Source: an uncultured Pelagibacteraceae bacterium (GTDB lineage: Bacteria; Pseudomonadota; Alphaproteobacteria; Pelagibacterales; Pelagibacteraceae). From it: a stretch of 37,090 nt of DNA. The stretch covers positions 1 through 37,090 of the forward strand of contig CACKZF010000008.1 in NCBI GenBank assembly GCA_902604565.1. Reading direction: 5' to 3'. Both the position numbers and the translations under genes were made by a program. The first letter of the stretch is position 1, and the number at the start of each line of letters is the position of its first letter. Positions 1 to 9,148 of the stretch are shown piece by piece. The notes under the pieces are model-generated. The model had not been told where the DNA came from. It did no database searches and saw nothing but the letters and a program-made list of their open reading frames with translations.

Positions 1-295
1 GAATTCTAAATCTTGGAGCATGTTTAAGAGCCTCAAAGCATCTATCAATATCTTTTTTTGAATGTCTTGCTAAACCTGCAGGTATTGATTTTTTTAATAT
101 TTTACTGACTTCAGTTACAGCTTCAAAATCTCCTGGGGATGCAATTGGAAATCCAGCTTCAATAATATCTATTCCAAGTTCGTCAAATACTCTAGCTATT
201 TGGATTTTTTCTTCCAAACTCATTGATGCGCCAGGAGACTGCTCTCCATCACGCATTGTAGTATCAAAAATATATACTCTGTTATTATCAGTCAT
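1..295 (-). CDS. leuA: 2-isopropylmalate synthase, N-terminal part (cut by window edge)
   Basis: Committed step of leucine synthesis: condenses 2-oxoisovalerate (made by the neighbouring ilv genes) with acetyl-CoA to 2-isopropylmalate in the cytosol. The minus strand read from the ATG at 295 stays open to the window edge (98 codons). The protein starts [13 protein letters not shown] and carries the DRE-TIM signature [12 protein letters not shown] at residues 11-22, with R15, D16 and E18 as expected active-site residues, then [12 protein letters not shown] and an HSKKDID segment, all typical of LeuA. The gene lies downstream of ilvC on the same strand, separated by 90 nt with a possible promoter, so it may be transcribed both alone and by read-through. 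A homocitrate or citramalate synthase would look similar over so short a stretch; the ilv context favours LeuA. Confidence 0.9.
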   Translation of the reverse strand, partial: MTDNNRVYIFDTTMRDGEQSPGASMSLEEKIQIARVFDELGIDIIEAGFPIASPGDFEAVTEVSKILKKSIPAGLARHSKKDIDRCFEALKHAPRFRI

Positions 296-316
296 TTAAT
301 TAATTTAAGCATAAGT

Positions 317-344
317 ATCATACATGCTCACGCTCAGATTGCAA
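317..344 (-). promoter_or_regulatory. Candidate sigma70-type promoter of leuA
   Basis: On the minus strand a TTGCAA box (339-344) and a TATGAT box (317-322) are separated by 16 nt. Transcription would start near 310, leaving about 15 nt before the leuA ATG at 295. No Shine-Dalgarno sequence is visible in that leader. The boxes are seen directly; promoter function is inferred. Confidence 0.4.
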
Positions 345-385
345 AATAAAATGGCTATTTTAGGCCAAATAAAACAATAATTTAT

Positions 386-1420
<1,035 letters not shown>

Positions 1421-1432
1421 TTAATTTTTAAT

Positions 1433-1981
1433 TTATTTAAATATTTCTGATCCTCTTGTCATAGCGACTGCGCCTGTTCTTGAAACACTCACTAAACCAA
1501 ATTTTTTTAAATTTTTTGACATAGTATCTATTTCTCTTCTCAAAGCTGTAATTTGTATAACATTTGATTTATTTGTTTTATCTAATATTACTGGATTAAA
1601 TTTTTTACAAGCTTCAAAAGCTTTATTTAATTTACCATTGTTTGCAACAAACTTAAACAATGCCATTTCTTTAAAAATAACATTTTTATCTTCTCTCTTA
1701 AAATCCGCTACTTTATGAACTGGAACTAATTTTTTTAATTGGAGTTTAATCTGATCTACTACTTGTGGTGTACCGGTAGTTACAATTGTTATTCTTGAAA
1801 TATTTTGCTTCTGATCGACCTCAGCTACTGCAAGGGACTCGATATTGTAGCCTCTTCCAGAAAATAAACCAACTACACGAGCTAAAACTCCAGCCTCATT
1901 ATCTACCCATACAACTATAATATGAGTATCAGGCTTCTGTTTTTTTCCTGCAAAACTATATGCTGATTTTGAGTTAGCCAT
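1433..1981 (-). CDS. ilvH: Acetolactate synthase small (regulatory) subunit
   Basis: Regulatory partner of the IlvI catalytic subunit; family members bind valine through an N-terminal ACT domain and stimulate the catalytic subunit. The 182-residue protein has the ACT signature NEAGVLARVVGLFSGRGYNI from residue 28, with a second, C-terminal IlvH domain after about residue 95 (GVSVS-like end with FGLVSVSRTGAVAM). The start ATG overlaps the ilvI stop as TAATG, so the two subunits are probably translationally coupled, as expected for a fixed-stoichiometry complex. Length and both domains are normal for the family. Confidence 0.95.
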   Translation of the reverse strand: MANSKSAYSFAGKKQKPDTHIIVVWVDNEAGVLARVVGLFSGRGYNIESLAVAEVDQKQNISRITIVTTGTPQVVDQIKLQLKKLVPVHKVADFKREDKNVIFKEMALFKFVANNGKLNKAFEACKKFNPVILDKTNKSNVIQITALRREIDTMSKNLKKFGLVSVSRTGAVAMTRGSEIFK

Positions 1982-3747
1982 TAAACCAGTGTTCTACCCT
2001 TTCCAGTAATCTTTTTTTCTTTTTGATCTTTAGGACCAAGTAACATTTGATTATGAGGTTTTCCAGAAGGTATCATTGGAAAACAGTTTTCTTGTTTATC
2101 TACAAGGCAATCAAATATTACTGGTCGATCTGTATTTAACATTTCAATAATCTTATCATCTAATTCTTCAGGTGTTTTTGCTCTTATGCCTACACAACCA
2201 TAAGCTTCTGCCATTTTAACAAAATCTGGTAATGCAGCTGTGTAACTTTCTGAATAATTTTTATCATGTAGTAATTCCTGCCATTGTCTCACCATTCCCA
2301 TATACTCATTATTCAAAATAAATATTTTTATAGGCAAATTGTACTGAACTGCAGTTGACATTTCCTGCATAGTCATCAAAACAGACGCCTCACCAGCAAT
2401 ATCAATTACTAATTTCTTAGGATGAGCAATTTGGACTCCAACTGCTGCTGGCAATCCATATCCCATCGTACCAAGACCTCCAGAAGTCATCCATCTATTT
2501 GGTTTATTGAACTTGTAGTGTTGAGCAGCCCACATTTGATGTTGGCCTACTTCAGTTGTTATATATGTATCTTTATCTTTAGTCAGTTCATATAATCTTT
2601 CAATCGCATATTGAGGTTTAATAGTTTCTTCACTACCAATGTAGTCTAATGATCTTTTAGATCTCCATTTCTGAATTTGTTCCCACCAATTTGATATTTG
2701 ATGTTTGTTTGATTTAGAAAAATTATTTTTAGATTTTTTTAAAGTTTTTAGCGTTGATGTTAGAACCGACTTAATATCTCCAACAATTGCTAAATCTACT
2801 TTTACATTTTTATTTATTGAGGATGGATCTATATCAATATGAACTTTTTTAGACTTAGGTGAGAACTCATCAATCTTACCGGTAATTCTATCATCAAACC
2901 TAGCACCAACATTTATCATTAAGTCACATGAATACATGGCGTTGTTTGCTTCGTAGGTTCCATGCATACCTAACATTCCTAAGAATTGATTATCATCAGC
3001 AGGAAAACAACCAAGACCTTGCAAAGTTGAAGTTATTGGAAAACCTGTTGCATAAACAAGTTCTCTTAAAAGCTCGCTTGCCTTTGTGCCTGAATTAATT
3101 ACTCCTCCCCCAGTATAAAAAATTGGTTTCTTTGCTTTACTAATTAAACTAATTAATTCATCAATATTTTTTTGTGAGTAGTTGTTATGAGACTTTCCAT
3201 TTAATTTTTTTAATTTTCTATAATTTTTATATTGAGCTTTTTGAAATTGTATATCTTTTGGAATATCAACTAAAACAGGTCCTGGTCTGCCTGTTGTTGC
3301 CACCTCAAAAGCTTTATGCATTATTTCAGCTAAGTCATTAACATCTTTGACTAACCAGTTATGTTTAGTACAAGGTCTAGTAATTCCGGTTGTATCGCAT
3401 TCTTGAAATGCATCGGTACCAATTAAATGTGTTGGAACTTGTCCTGTGATGCAAACTAATGGGACAGAGTCCATGTAAGCGTCTGTTAACGCAGTAACAG
3501 CATTGGTCGCTCCAGGACCTGAAGTTACTAACAATACACCTGGTTTTCCAGTTGATCTTGCATAGCCCTCTGCGGCGTGCCCTGCACCCTGTTCATGTCT
3601 TACTAAAATATGTTTTATTGAGTTAAAATTTTTTAATTCATCATATATTGGAAGGACTGCTCCTCCCGGATAACCAAATATGTGACTAACATTTTGATCT
3701 TCCAAACATTTGAATACTATCTCAGCTCCTGAATAAAATTTTGGCAT
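1981..3747 (-). CDS. ilvI: Acetolactate synthase large (catalytic) subunit
   Basis: ThDP- and FAD-dependent enzyme that makes acetolactate (valine, leucine) or acetohydroxybutyrate (isoleucine) from pyruvate. The 588-residue protein has the N-terminal FGYPGGAVLPIYDEL segment, the catalytic glutamate of HEQGAGHAAEGYA at E52, the central FAD-binding domain, and the ThDP/Mg motif in the GEASVLMTMQE...NNEYMGMVRQW region near residue 450. The GEA form of the usual GDG is common in alphaproteobacterial acetohydroxyacid synthases. It heads the ilv operon. The 52-nt gap behind miaA is too short for a classical leader-peptide attenuator. The symbol ilvB would be equally acceptable; ilvI is used because of pairing with ilvH. 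Confidence 0.96.
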   Translation of the reverse strand: MPKFYSGAEIVFKCLEDQNVSHIFGYPGGAVLPIYDELKNFNSIKHILVRHEQGAGHAAEGYARSTGKPGVLLVTSGPGATNAVTALTDAYMDSVPLVCITGQVPTHLIGTDAFQECDTTGITRPCTKHNWLVKDVNDLAEIMHKAFEVATTGRPGPVLVDIPKDIQFQKAQYKNYRKLKKLNGKSHNNYSQKNIDELISLISKAKKPIFYTGGGVINSGTKASELLRELVYATGFPITSTLQGLGCFPADDNQFLGMLGMHGTYEANNAMYSCDLMINVGARFDDRITGKIDEFSPKSKKVHIDIDPSSINKNVKVDLAIVGDIKSVLTSTLKTLKKSKNNFSKSNKHQISNWWEQIQKWRSKRSLDYIGSEETIKPQYAIERLYELTKDKDTYITTEVGQHQMWAAQHYKFNKPNRWMTSGGLGTMGYGLPAAVGVQIAHPKKLVIDIAGEASVLMTMQEMSTAVQYNLPIKIFILNNEYMGMVRQWQELLHDKNYSESYTAALPDFVKMAEAYGCVGIRAKTPEELDDKIIEMLNTDRPVIFDCLVDKQENCFPMIPSGKPHNQMLLGPKDQKEKKITGKGRTLV

Positions 3748-3753
3748 TCAGTC

Positions 3754-3783
3754 AATCTAGCTGAAGTTGTACTGATTGGTCAA
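3754..3783 (-). promoter_or_regulatory. Candidate promoter of the ilvIHC operon
   Basis: The minus strand has TTGACC (3778-3783), an 18-nt spacer and TAGATT (3754-3759), followed by six bases and then the ilvI ATG at 3747. If real, transcription would begin at or next to the start codon, giving a leaderless or near-leaderless mRNA with no room for attenuation. The -10 match is moderate (4 of 6), so this is a weak inference. Confidence 0.3.
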
Positions 3784-3799
3784 GTTATTGTAGGGATTT

Positions 3800-4708
3800 T
3801 TATAATTTTTTTATAAATTTTGAAAGGGCCTCAGCATCAAATTTTTGCCAATCTCTCATTTGACCTCTAGACCAAGTTCTCTGTCTTTTAGCGTATTGTC
3901 TGGTTTTTATAACAATATTTAGTTTTAAATCATGCATAGAAGTTTTTTTATCAATAAATTCTTTTATCTCTCTTATTCCTATAACTTTGAAGATGTTACT
4001 ATCACTCTTCAAATTAAGCTTTAAAAAATCCTTAACTTCTTGAATAGCTCCATTTTTGATCATTTGATCTACTCTTTTAGAAATTTTACTGATTAGTTCA
4101 TCTCTAGGATAATCAATATAAATTTTAATAAATTGATCATTTCGAAAAGATGGTTTTGTTTTCTTATACCATTCAAAAATTGATTTCTTTGTAAATGAAA
4201 TAACTTCATAAGCTCTGATAGATCTTTGAGGATCAGTAGGATCAATCCTATTTTTTACTAATGAATCATTTTTTAAAAGTTTTGAATAAAATTTTTTTTG
4301 ACCTAAACTAATTTGCATTCGTCTTATTTTATTACGAAAAGAAATTGGTATTTTTGGAATTTTAACCATGCCATCAGTCAGTGCTTTGAAATAAAGACCA
4401 GTCCCACCAACTAAAACTGGTATTTTATTTTTATCTCTAATTTTTTTTATATTTTTTTTTGCTAATTTTAACCATTCGCCAGATGAAAAATCTTTTTTAA
4501 CAGTTCTAAAACCATATAAATGATGTTCTATTTTTTTTAAATCAATTTCTAAAGGTCGAGCAGTCAATATCTTCAATTCTTTATAAACCTGCATACTATC
4601 TGCATTTATAATTTCCCCATTTATTTTTTTTGCAATTTTTAATGCAAGTTTAGATTTGCCTGATGCTGTAGGACCTGAAATTAATATTATTTTGGACTTA
4701 AGGTCCAT
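3800..4708 (-). CDS. miaA: tRNA dimethylallyltransferase
   Basis: Transfers a dimethylallyl group from DMAPP to N6 of A37 in tRNAs that read codons starting with U; it draws on the isoprenoid pathway encoded further along (dxs, ispA). The 302-residue protein has the P-loop GPTASGKS at residues 12-19, the NADSMQVY segment at 36-42 with the catalytic aspartate D37, the VGGTGLYFKAL motif, and the DPQRSIRAYEV and QYAKRQRTW motifs of the family. It follows degP by 4 nt and ends the hflK operon; ilvI begins 52 nt downstream. In enterobacteria miaA also sits in the hfq-hflKC cluster, so the linkage is old although hfq is not here. Confidence 0.96.
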   Translation of the reverse strand: MDLKSKIILISGPTASGKSKLALKIAKKINGEIINADSMQVYKELKILTARPLEIDLKKIEHHLYGFRTVKKDFSSGEWLKLAKKNIKKIRDKNKIPVLVGGTGLYFKALTDGMVKIPKIPISFRNKIRRMQISLGQKKFYSKLLKNDSLVKNRIDPTDPQRSIRAYEVISFTKKSIFEWYKKTKPSFRNDQFIKIYIDYPRDELISKISKRVDQMIKNGAIQEVKDFLKLNLKSDSNIFKVIGIREIKEFIDKKTSMHDLKLNIVIKTRQYAKRQRTWSRGQMRDWQKFDAEALSKFIKKL

Positions 4709-4712
4709 TTGG

Positions 4713-6110
4713 TTATTTTAATTTAACACCAACATATGTTCTTTGATTTTGGTTATTATATATTGCAATCAGTAAGTTATTTTCATCACTTCTTAATTTC
4801 AATTTTACCACATTATCAAGATCACCTATTGTATTAATTTTTTTTCTATTTGCTTCAACAATAACATTATTAATTTGTAAATAGTTTATGGGGCTATCAT
4901 TATCTATTTTAGTGATGATCACTCCGCTTGTTCCTTTTGGAAGGTTTCTAGCCTCAATATCATCTTTACTTAATAAACGAACATCGATTTTTAAACCTTC
5001 AATTCTCCTCACCTTTGGTTTTTCAATTACAGGTTTTTGTGCTTTAAAGTCCTCGGATGTTTCTAATCTTCCAAGAACTATTTCTTTTATAATTTCTCTT
5101 TTATTTCTCCAAACTTTAACAATTACTTTTTTTCCAACATCCGTTTCAGCAACAATTTTAGGTAATTCTTTCATTTCATTAATTGGTTTTCCATCAAACT
5201 CTAAAATTATATCACCAGGTTTAATTCCTCCTTTATCTGATGGACTATTATCAGCAACACTAGCAACCAGAGCACCTCTAGGTTTATCTAGCTTTTCTGC
5301 ATCTGCTATTCCTTGATCTACTATTTGAATTCTAACACCAAGCCATCCTCTTTTTGTTTCTCCAAATTCTATTAATTGATCAATAACTTTTTGAGCACTA
5401 TTAGATGGGATAGCAAATCCTATTCCAATTGATCCAGACTGTCCAAGTATAGCTGTATTTATTCCAATAACATCTCCATTCATATTAAATAACGGTCCAC
5501 CTGAATTTCCTTGATTTATTGAAGCATCAGTTTGAATATAATCTTCATATCTTGAAAGTCCTATGCTTCTATTTCTAGCAGAAATTATTCCTGCTGTTAC
5601 TGTGCCTCCAAGACCAAATGGATTACCTATTGCAATAACCCAATCTCCAATTCTGGCTTTATCTGAGTTGCCAAATTTTACTGGCTTAAATTTTTCGTCA
5701 GAATCTATTTTTAATACTGCGATATCCATACCTGCATCAGCACCAAGAACCTCAGCTTTATAATCTTGATCTCCGTTTACTCTGACAAATATATCTGATG
5801 CTCCTTGAATAACATGATTATTTGTTATTACAATTCCATCTTCGTTAATTATAAAGCCTGATCCTAATGCACTTGTTTGTCTTTGTTGAGGAGAACCAAA
5901 CATATCTTCGAATGGTGAACCTGGTGGAAATTCAAATGGCAAAGGATTTGATCTAGTCGTAACAGTAGTGGTAGTTGAAATATTTACAACTGATGGCATT
6001 AATCTTTCTGCTAAATCTGCAAATGATGATGGAATTTCCTGAGCTTTGGAATTTGAAAAATAACTTATTGAAACTATTAATATTGATAAAATTTTGTACA
6101 TATTTTTCAT
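4713..6110 (-). CDS. degP: Periplasmic serine protease of the DegP/HtrA family
   Basis: Periplasmic chaperone-protease for misfolded envelope proteins. The start is taken at the ATG at 6110 (465 residues), which overlaps the stop of the upstream small gene as ATGA; an in-frame ATG at 6125 lies inside that gene. The N-terminus MKNMYKILSILIV plus the following residues to SKA form a signal peptide, with predicted cleavage before QE around residue 24. The trypsin-like triad is H99 (TNNHV), D129 (GMDIAVLKI) and S203 (QGNSGGPL). Two PDZ domains follow, near residues 260-360 and 375-465. A proline-, phenylalanine- and glutamine-rich segment near residues 55-80 corresponds to the LA-loop region. The position behind hflK-hflC is the usual alphaproteobacterial arrangement. 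Confidence 0.94.
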   Translation of the reverse strand: MKNMYKILSILIVSISYFSNSKAQEIPSSFADLAERLMPSVVNISTTTTVTTRSNPLPFEFPPGSPFEDMFGSPQQRQTSALGSGFIINEDGIVITNNHVIQGASDIFVRVNGDQDYKAEVLGADAGMDIAVLKIDSDEKFKPVKFGNSDKARIGDWVIAIGNPFGLGGTVTAGIISARNRSIGLSRYEDYIQTDASINQGNSGGPLFNMNGDVIGINTAILGQSGSIGIGFAIPSNSAQKVIDQLIEFGETKRGWLGVRIQIVDQGIADAEKLDKPRGALVASVADNSPSDKGGIKPGDIILEFDGKPINEMKELPKIVAETDVGKKVIVKVWRNKREIIKEIVLGRLETSEDFKAQKPVIEKPKVRRIEGLKIDVRLLSKDDIEARNLPKGTSGVIITKIDNDSPINYLQINNVIVEANRKKINTIGDLDNVVKLKLRSDENNLLIAIYNNQNQRTYVGVKLK

Positions 6111-6292
6111 GACTTTGAATACCAAATAATTATAAATCCTATAATTGCAAATACTAACCCACCTGCTCTCAGTTGTTTATCAGCTACAGCATCAAGTTTT
6201 TTTAACATATTTTTCATTTTTGATGGAAATAAGGCATATAATACACCTTCAATGAATAAGAAAAGACCAAAAGCTATGATCAATTCTTTCAT
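6107..6292 (-). CDS. Small inner-membrane protein, DUF2065 (YjeT-like)
   Basis: A 61-residue protein with two predicted membrane helices, roughly residues 3-20 (IIAFGLFLFIEGVLYALF) and 43-58 (AGGLVFAIIGFIIIWY), joined by a basic loop (KMKNMLKK). The length, the early FIEGVLYALFP motif and the G-x-x-x-x-x-I-G pattern match DUF2065/YjeT proteins, which also sit next to hflC in enterobacteria. It lies 17 nt after hflC and shares an ATGA overlap with degP. Its function is unknown in the family. The conserved position suggests a link to the FtsH-HflKC complex, but that is inference. Confidence 0.8.
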   Translation of the reverse strand: MKELIIAFGLFLFIEGVLYALFPSKMKNMLKKLDAVADKQLRAGGLVFAIIGFIIIWYSKS

Positions 6293-6309
6293 CTTCGTTA
6301 AAAATTTGT

Positions 6310-7170
6310 TTATTTTTGTTTATTTCCAAAAAATTTAAAAAATTCGCTATCTGGTGATAAAATCATTGATGTTTCTCCACCAATTAAAGCTTTTTGGTAT
6401 GCTTGCATTGCTCTATAAAATCCAAAAAATTCAGCGTCTTGTCCAAATGCATCAGCAAAAATTTTATTTTTTTGACCATCACCTTCACCTTTCATAATTT
6501 CAGATTTTTTTTCTGCTTCTGCTAAAATAACAGTAACTTCTTTATCTGCAGTTGAAGTGATAGTGACTGCCATCTCTGCACCTTTTGCTCTGAATTCTTT
6601 AGCTTCTCTTTCTCTTTCAGTCTGCATTCTTCTAAAAATTGCATCACTATTTGCTTGAGGCAAATCCGCTCTTTTAATTCTTACATCAACTATCTTTATA
6701 CCAAAGTTTTCCGCTTCATTATTTACACCTTGTTGAATAAGAGCCATTTGTTTAGATCTGTCTTCAGATAGCAATGTTTGTAATTTTTGTTGACCTAGTA
6801 CATTTCTTATTCTTGAATTTATGATCGTTGCTAATCTTGATCTTGCAACTCTCTCATTTCCAACTGAAATATAGAATTTAAGTGGATCAATAATTTGAAA
6901 TCTAGCAAAAGCATCAACTATCAAACGTTTTTGATCAGATGCAATAACCTCTTCAGGCGGTGTATCTAAATTTAAAACTCTTTTATCTAAAAATACTACA
7001 TTTTGAATGAATGGAATCTTGAAATTTAATCCTGGCTTTAAAATAATTCTCTTAGGATCACCAAACTGAAGAACAATAGCTTGATTAACCTCTTTAACAA
7101 TAAATATTGAAAAGAATAAAGTCGCCCCTATTAAGATAATTATCGGTAATATAAATTTTCCAGCTTTCAT
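6310..7170 (-). CDS. hflC: HflC, SPFH-domain modulator of FtsH
   Basis: Forms with HflK a large membrane cage around FtsH that modulates its proteolysis. The 286-residue protein has one N-terminal membrane helix (LPIIILIGATLFFSIFIVKE, about residues 8-27), then the SPFH/band-7 domain (NQAIVLQFGDPKRIILKPGLNFKIP onward) and an alanine- and glutamate-rich coiled coil near residues 170-235 (RMQTEREREAKEFRAKGAE). Its start overlaps the hflK stop at 7170, so the two are probably translationally coupled. The target protease gene ftsH is also in this window, about 27 kb away and in its own operon. Confidence 0.95.
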   Translation of the reverse strand: MKAGKFILPIIILIGATLFFSIFIVKEVNQAIVLQFGDPKRIILKPGLNFKIPFIQNVVFLDKRVLNLDTPPEEVIASDQKRLIVDAFARFQIIDPLKFYISVGNERVARSRLATIINSRIRNVLGQQKLQTLLSEDRSKQMALIQQGVNNEAENFGIKIVDVRIKRADLPQANSDAIFRRMQTEREREAKEFRAKGAEMAVTITSTADKEVTVILAEAEKKSEIMKGEGDGQKNKIFADAFGQDAEFFGFYRAMQAYQKALIGGETSMILSPDSEFFKFFGNKQK

Positions 7171-8270
7171 TAATTTGTCCCTGATTTTAATTCTTGTAAC
7201 GGTAGATAAGGAACTACACCAGATCCTGAATCTTTATCTATTATAATTTTATTAATATCAGCAAGCACTTGCTCCATTGTCTCTAAGTACATTCTTTCCT
7301 GAGTAACTTCCTTTGCTTTAGCGTACTCTGTATAAATTGATAAAAATCTACTTGCTTCACCCTCTGCTTTTGCAACAACTTCTTTTTTATAAGCTTCCGC
7401 TGCTTGTAGAATTTTTGCAGCTTCTCCTCGGGCTCTTGGTATCACATCATTTGCATACGCTTCTGCTTCATTTTTTGATCTCTCCATATCTGCTCTTGCA
7501 GCTTGAACATCTCTAAAAGCATCAATAACCTGATCTGGTGGGTCAGCTTTTTGAGTTTGAACTTGTGTAATTAGTACACCACTTTCATATTCATCAAGTA
7601 TTCCTTGAATAATATCTTGTGTATCTCTCTCTATAACTGCTCTTCCTTCTGTGAGAATTGGTTGAATATCTGATCTAGCTATAACTTCTCTCATAGCAGT
7701 TTCTGCTGCAGCTTTTACAGTACCCTCTGGATCTTGAATTTTAAAAAGAAAATTACCAGCATCTTTAATTACCCAAAATACTGAGAAGTCAATGTTAACA
7801 ATATTTTCATCACCAGTTAGCATCAAGCTTTCCTCTGGAACATCAGCAACACCACCACCTTGACCAAATCCACTATCTCTCTCTGATCTAAAACCAATAT
7901 CCATTCTATTTACTTTAGTAACTTTAGGAGTTAACACACTCTCAATTGGGAATGGAAAATGATAATTTAATCCTGGCTGAGTAGTATTTACAAACTTTCC
8001 AAATCTTAACACTACGCCTTGCTCATCAGGTAAAACTCTATACAAACCACTTAATGCCCAAATTACAACTAGTATGATCAAACCTAAAATAATAGGTTTT
8101 TTACCGCCAGTACCGCTTCCAGTAAATTTATTTATAGTGTCCTGCAATTTTTTGATTGCTTCATCTAAATTAGGAGGTGTAGGGCCTCTTCTGAAACCAC
8201 CACCATTTCCACTTCCTCCGCCACTTCCTGGAGGGCTTCCCCATGGACTTTGATTTTTATAAATCGTCAT
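7170..8270 (-). CDS. hflK: HflK, SPFH-domain modulator of FtsH
   Basis: Larger partner of HflC. The 366-residue protein begins with a cytosolic glycine- and proline-rich tail (SPWGSPPGSGGGSGNGGG, residues 8-25), then a membrane helix near residues 59-77 (PIILGLIILVVIWALSGLY), the SPFH domain (VLPDEQGVVLRFGKF) and a long coiled coil near residues 255-330 rich in Ala, Glu and Lys. The glycine-rich N-terminus is a family hallmark. First gene of the operon hflK-hflC-DUF2065-degP-miaA, divergent from mrp with only 53 nt between the two starts. Confidence 0.96.
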   Translation of the reverse strand: MTIYKNQSPWGSPPGSGGGSGNGGGFRRGPTPPNLDEAIKKLQDTINKFTGSGTGGKKPIILGLIILVVIWALSGLYRVLPDEQGVVLRFGKFVNTTQPGLNYHFPFPIESVLTPKVTKVNRMDIGFRSERDSGFGQGGGVADVPEESLMLTGDENIVNIDFSVFWVIKDAGNFLFKIQDPEGTVKAAAETAMREVIARSDIQPILTEGRAVIERDTQDIIQGILDEYESGVLITQVQTQKADPPDQVIDAFRDVQAARADMERSKNEAEAYANDVIPRARGEAAKILQAAEAYKKEVVAKAEGEASRFLSIYTEYAKAKEVTQERMYLETMEQVLADINKIIIDKDSGSGVVPYLPLQELKSGTN

Positions 8271-8280
8271 TATGACATTC

Positions 8281-8308
8281 TATATAGTGTCTTTATATTC
8301 AAAAACAA
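8281..8308 (-). promoter_or_regulatory. Candidate promoter of the hflK operon
   Basis: Minus strand: TTGTTT (8303-8308), 16-nt spacer, TATATA (8281-8286). The predicted start near 8274 leaves only about 4 nt before the hflK ATG at 8270. The upstream box also reads CTTG, the core of alphaproteobacterial sigma32 -35 elements, so heat-shock control is a possibility that cannot be settled here. Confidence 0.35.
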
Positions 8309-8323
8309 GGTAAGTGTATTTTT

Positions 8324-9148
8324 ATGAATGATAAAAAAGTAGGTCTTAGTGACACAATGAGGGCAAAAACTGAGCCAAAAACCTTCAAAAGAAACCCAAT
8401 TCCAGGCACTAAATTTACAATTGCAATATCTAGTGCAAAAGGCGGTGTAGGAAAATCTACTTTTGCCACAAATTTAGCTTTAGCATTAAAAAAAGTTGGA
8501 TGTAAAGTTGGAATTTTAGATGCAGATATTTATGGACCATCTTTGCCAAAACTATTCTCTATAAATGAAAAGCCGGATAGCGATGGGCAAACTTTGAAGC
8601 CCATTATAAAATATGACATTCAATGTATGTCTATTGGTTTTCTGACAGACGAGCAAACACCAATGATCTGGAGAGGACCGATGGTAACAAGTGCTATTAA
8701 AACCTTTACTCAAAAAGTTGGATGGAAAAATTTAGACTTCATTATTGTTGATATGCCTCCGGGTACAGGTGATACACAACTAACTTTTGCACAAGAGATA
8801 AGTGTGGATGGTGCAATCATAGTATCAACTCCACAGGAAATAGCACTTCAAGATGTAAAAAGAGGAATTAGAATGTTTGAAAAATTAAAAGTAAATATTA
8901 TTGGATTAATTGATAATATGAGCCATTTTATCGGAGATGATGGAAAAAAATATGCAATTTTTGGAGAGAATGGTGTTGAAAGAACTGCACAAGAATTTGA
9001 GAAGAAATTTTTAGGACAAATACCAATAAACTCTGATGTTGGAAAATTTGGAGATATGGGAATTCCTATTGTTGAGAAAGATCCAGATCATGAAATTACA
9101 AAAATTTATATAAAATTTGCAGAAGAAATTAAACAATCTTATCTTTAA
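8324..9148 (+). CDS. mrp: Mrp/ApbC-family P-loop ATPase lacking the C-x-x-C motif
   Basis: Mrp/ApbC/NBP35 proteins are dimeric deviant-Walker P-loop ATPases that carry and deliver Fe-S clusters. The 274-residue protein has KGGVGKST at residues 39-46, [11 protein letters not shown] at 63-73 and VDMPPGTGD at 142-150, so the ATPase core is intact. Two things are unusual. The N-terminal MIP18-type domain found in full-length Mrp (about 370 residues) is absent, replaced by about 30 residues. The C-x-x-C pair expected after the NMS motif is missing: residues 197-214 read [18 protein letters not shown]. The only cysteines, C60 and C101, are far apart. It may have another ligand set or act without binding a cluster. 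Its last 20 nt overlap the convergent end of thyX. Confidence 0.9.
   Translation: MNDKKVGLSDTMRAKTEPKTFKRNPIPGTKFTIAISSAKGGVGKSTFATNLALALKKVGCKVGILDADIYGPSLPKLFSINEKPDSDGQTLKPIIKYDIQCMSIGFLTDEQTPMIWRGPMVTSAIKTFTQKVGWKNLDFIIVDMPPGTGDTQLTFAQEISVDGAIIVSTPQEIALQDVKRGIRMFEKLKVNIIGLIDNMSHFIGDDGKKYAIFGENGVERTAQEFEKKFLGQIPINSDVGKFGDMGIPIVEKDPDHEITKIYIKFAEEIKQSYL

Noticed and set aside
1-6. GAATTC at the very first base and TTAATTAA at the very end, with a length near that of a fosmid insert
   Set aside because: This may reflect a clone boundary, but both sites are common by chance in this composition and say nothing about biology.
296-385. Terminator after ilvC (TGGC/GCCA stem before TTTTATTTT on the minus strand)
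   Set aside because: The stem is only 4 bp with an 8-nt loop; too weak to call in such AT-rich DNA.
3748-3799. Attenuator or riboswitch in front of the ilv operon
   Set aside because: Only 52 nt, with no stable hairpin pair, no T tract and no leader peptide rich in branched-chain codons.
4888-5316. 142-codon open frame on the plus strand inside degP
   Set aside because: It is the antisense shadow of a well-conserved protease gene; no start signal, family motif or independent codon pattern supports it.
6111-6125. degP start at the ATG at 6125
   Set aside because: It would place five residues before a normal signal peptide and overlap the small DUF2065 gene further; the ATG at 6110 gives the usual ATGA overlap.
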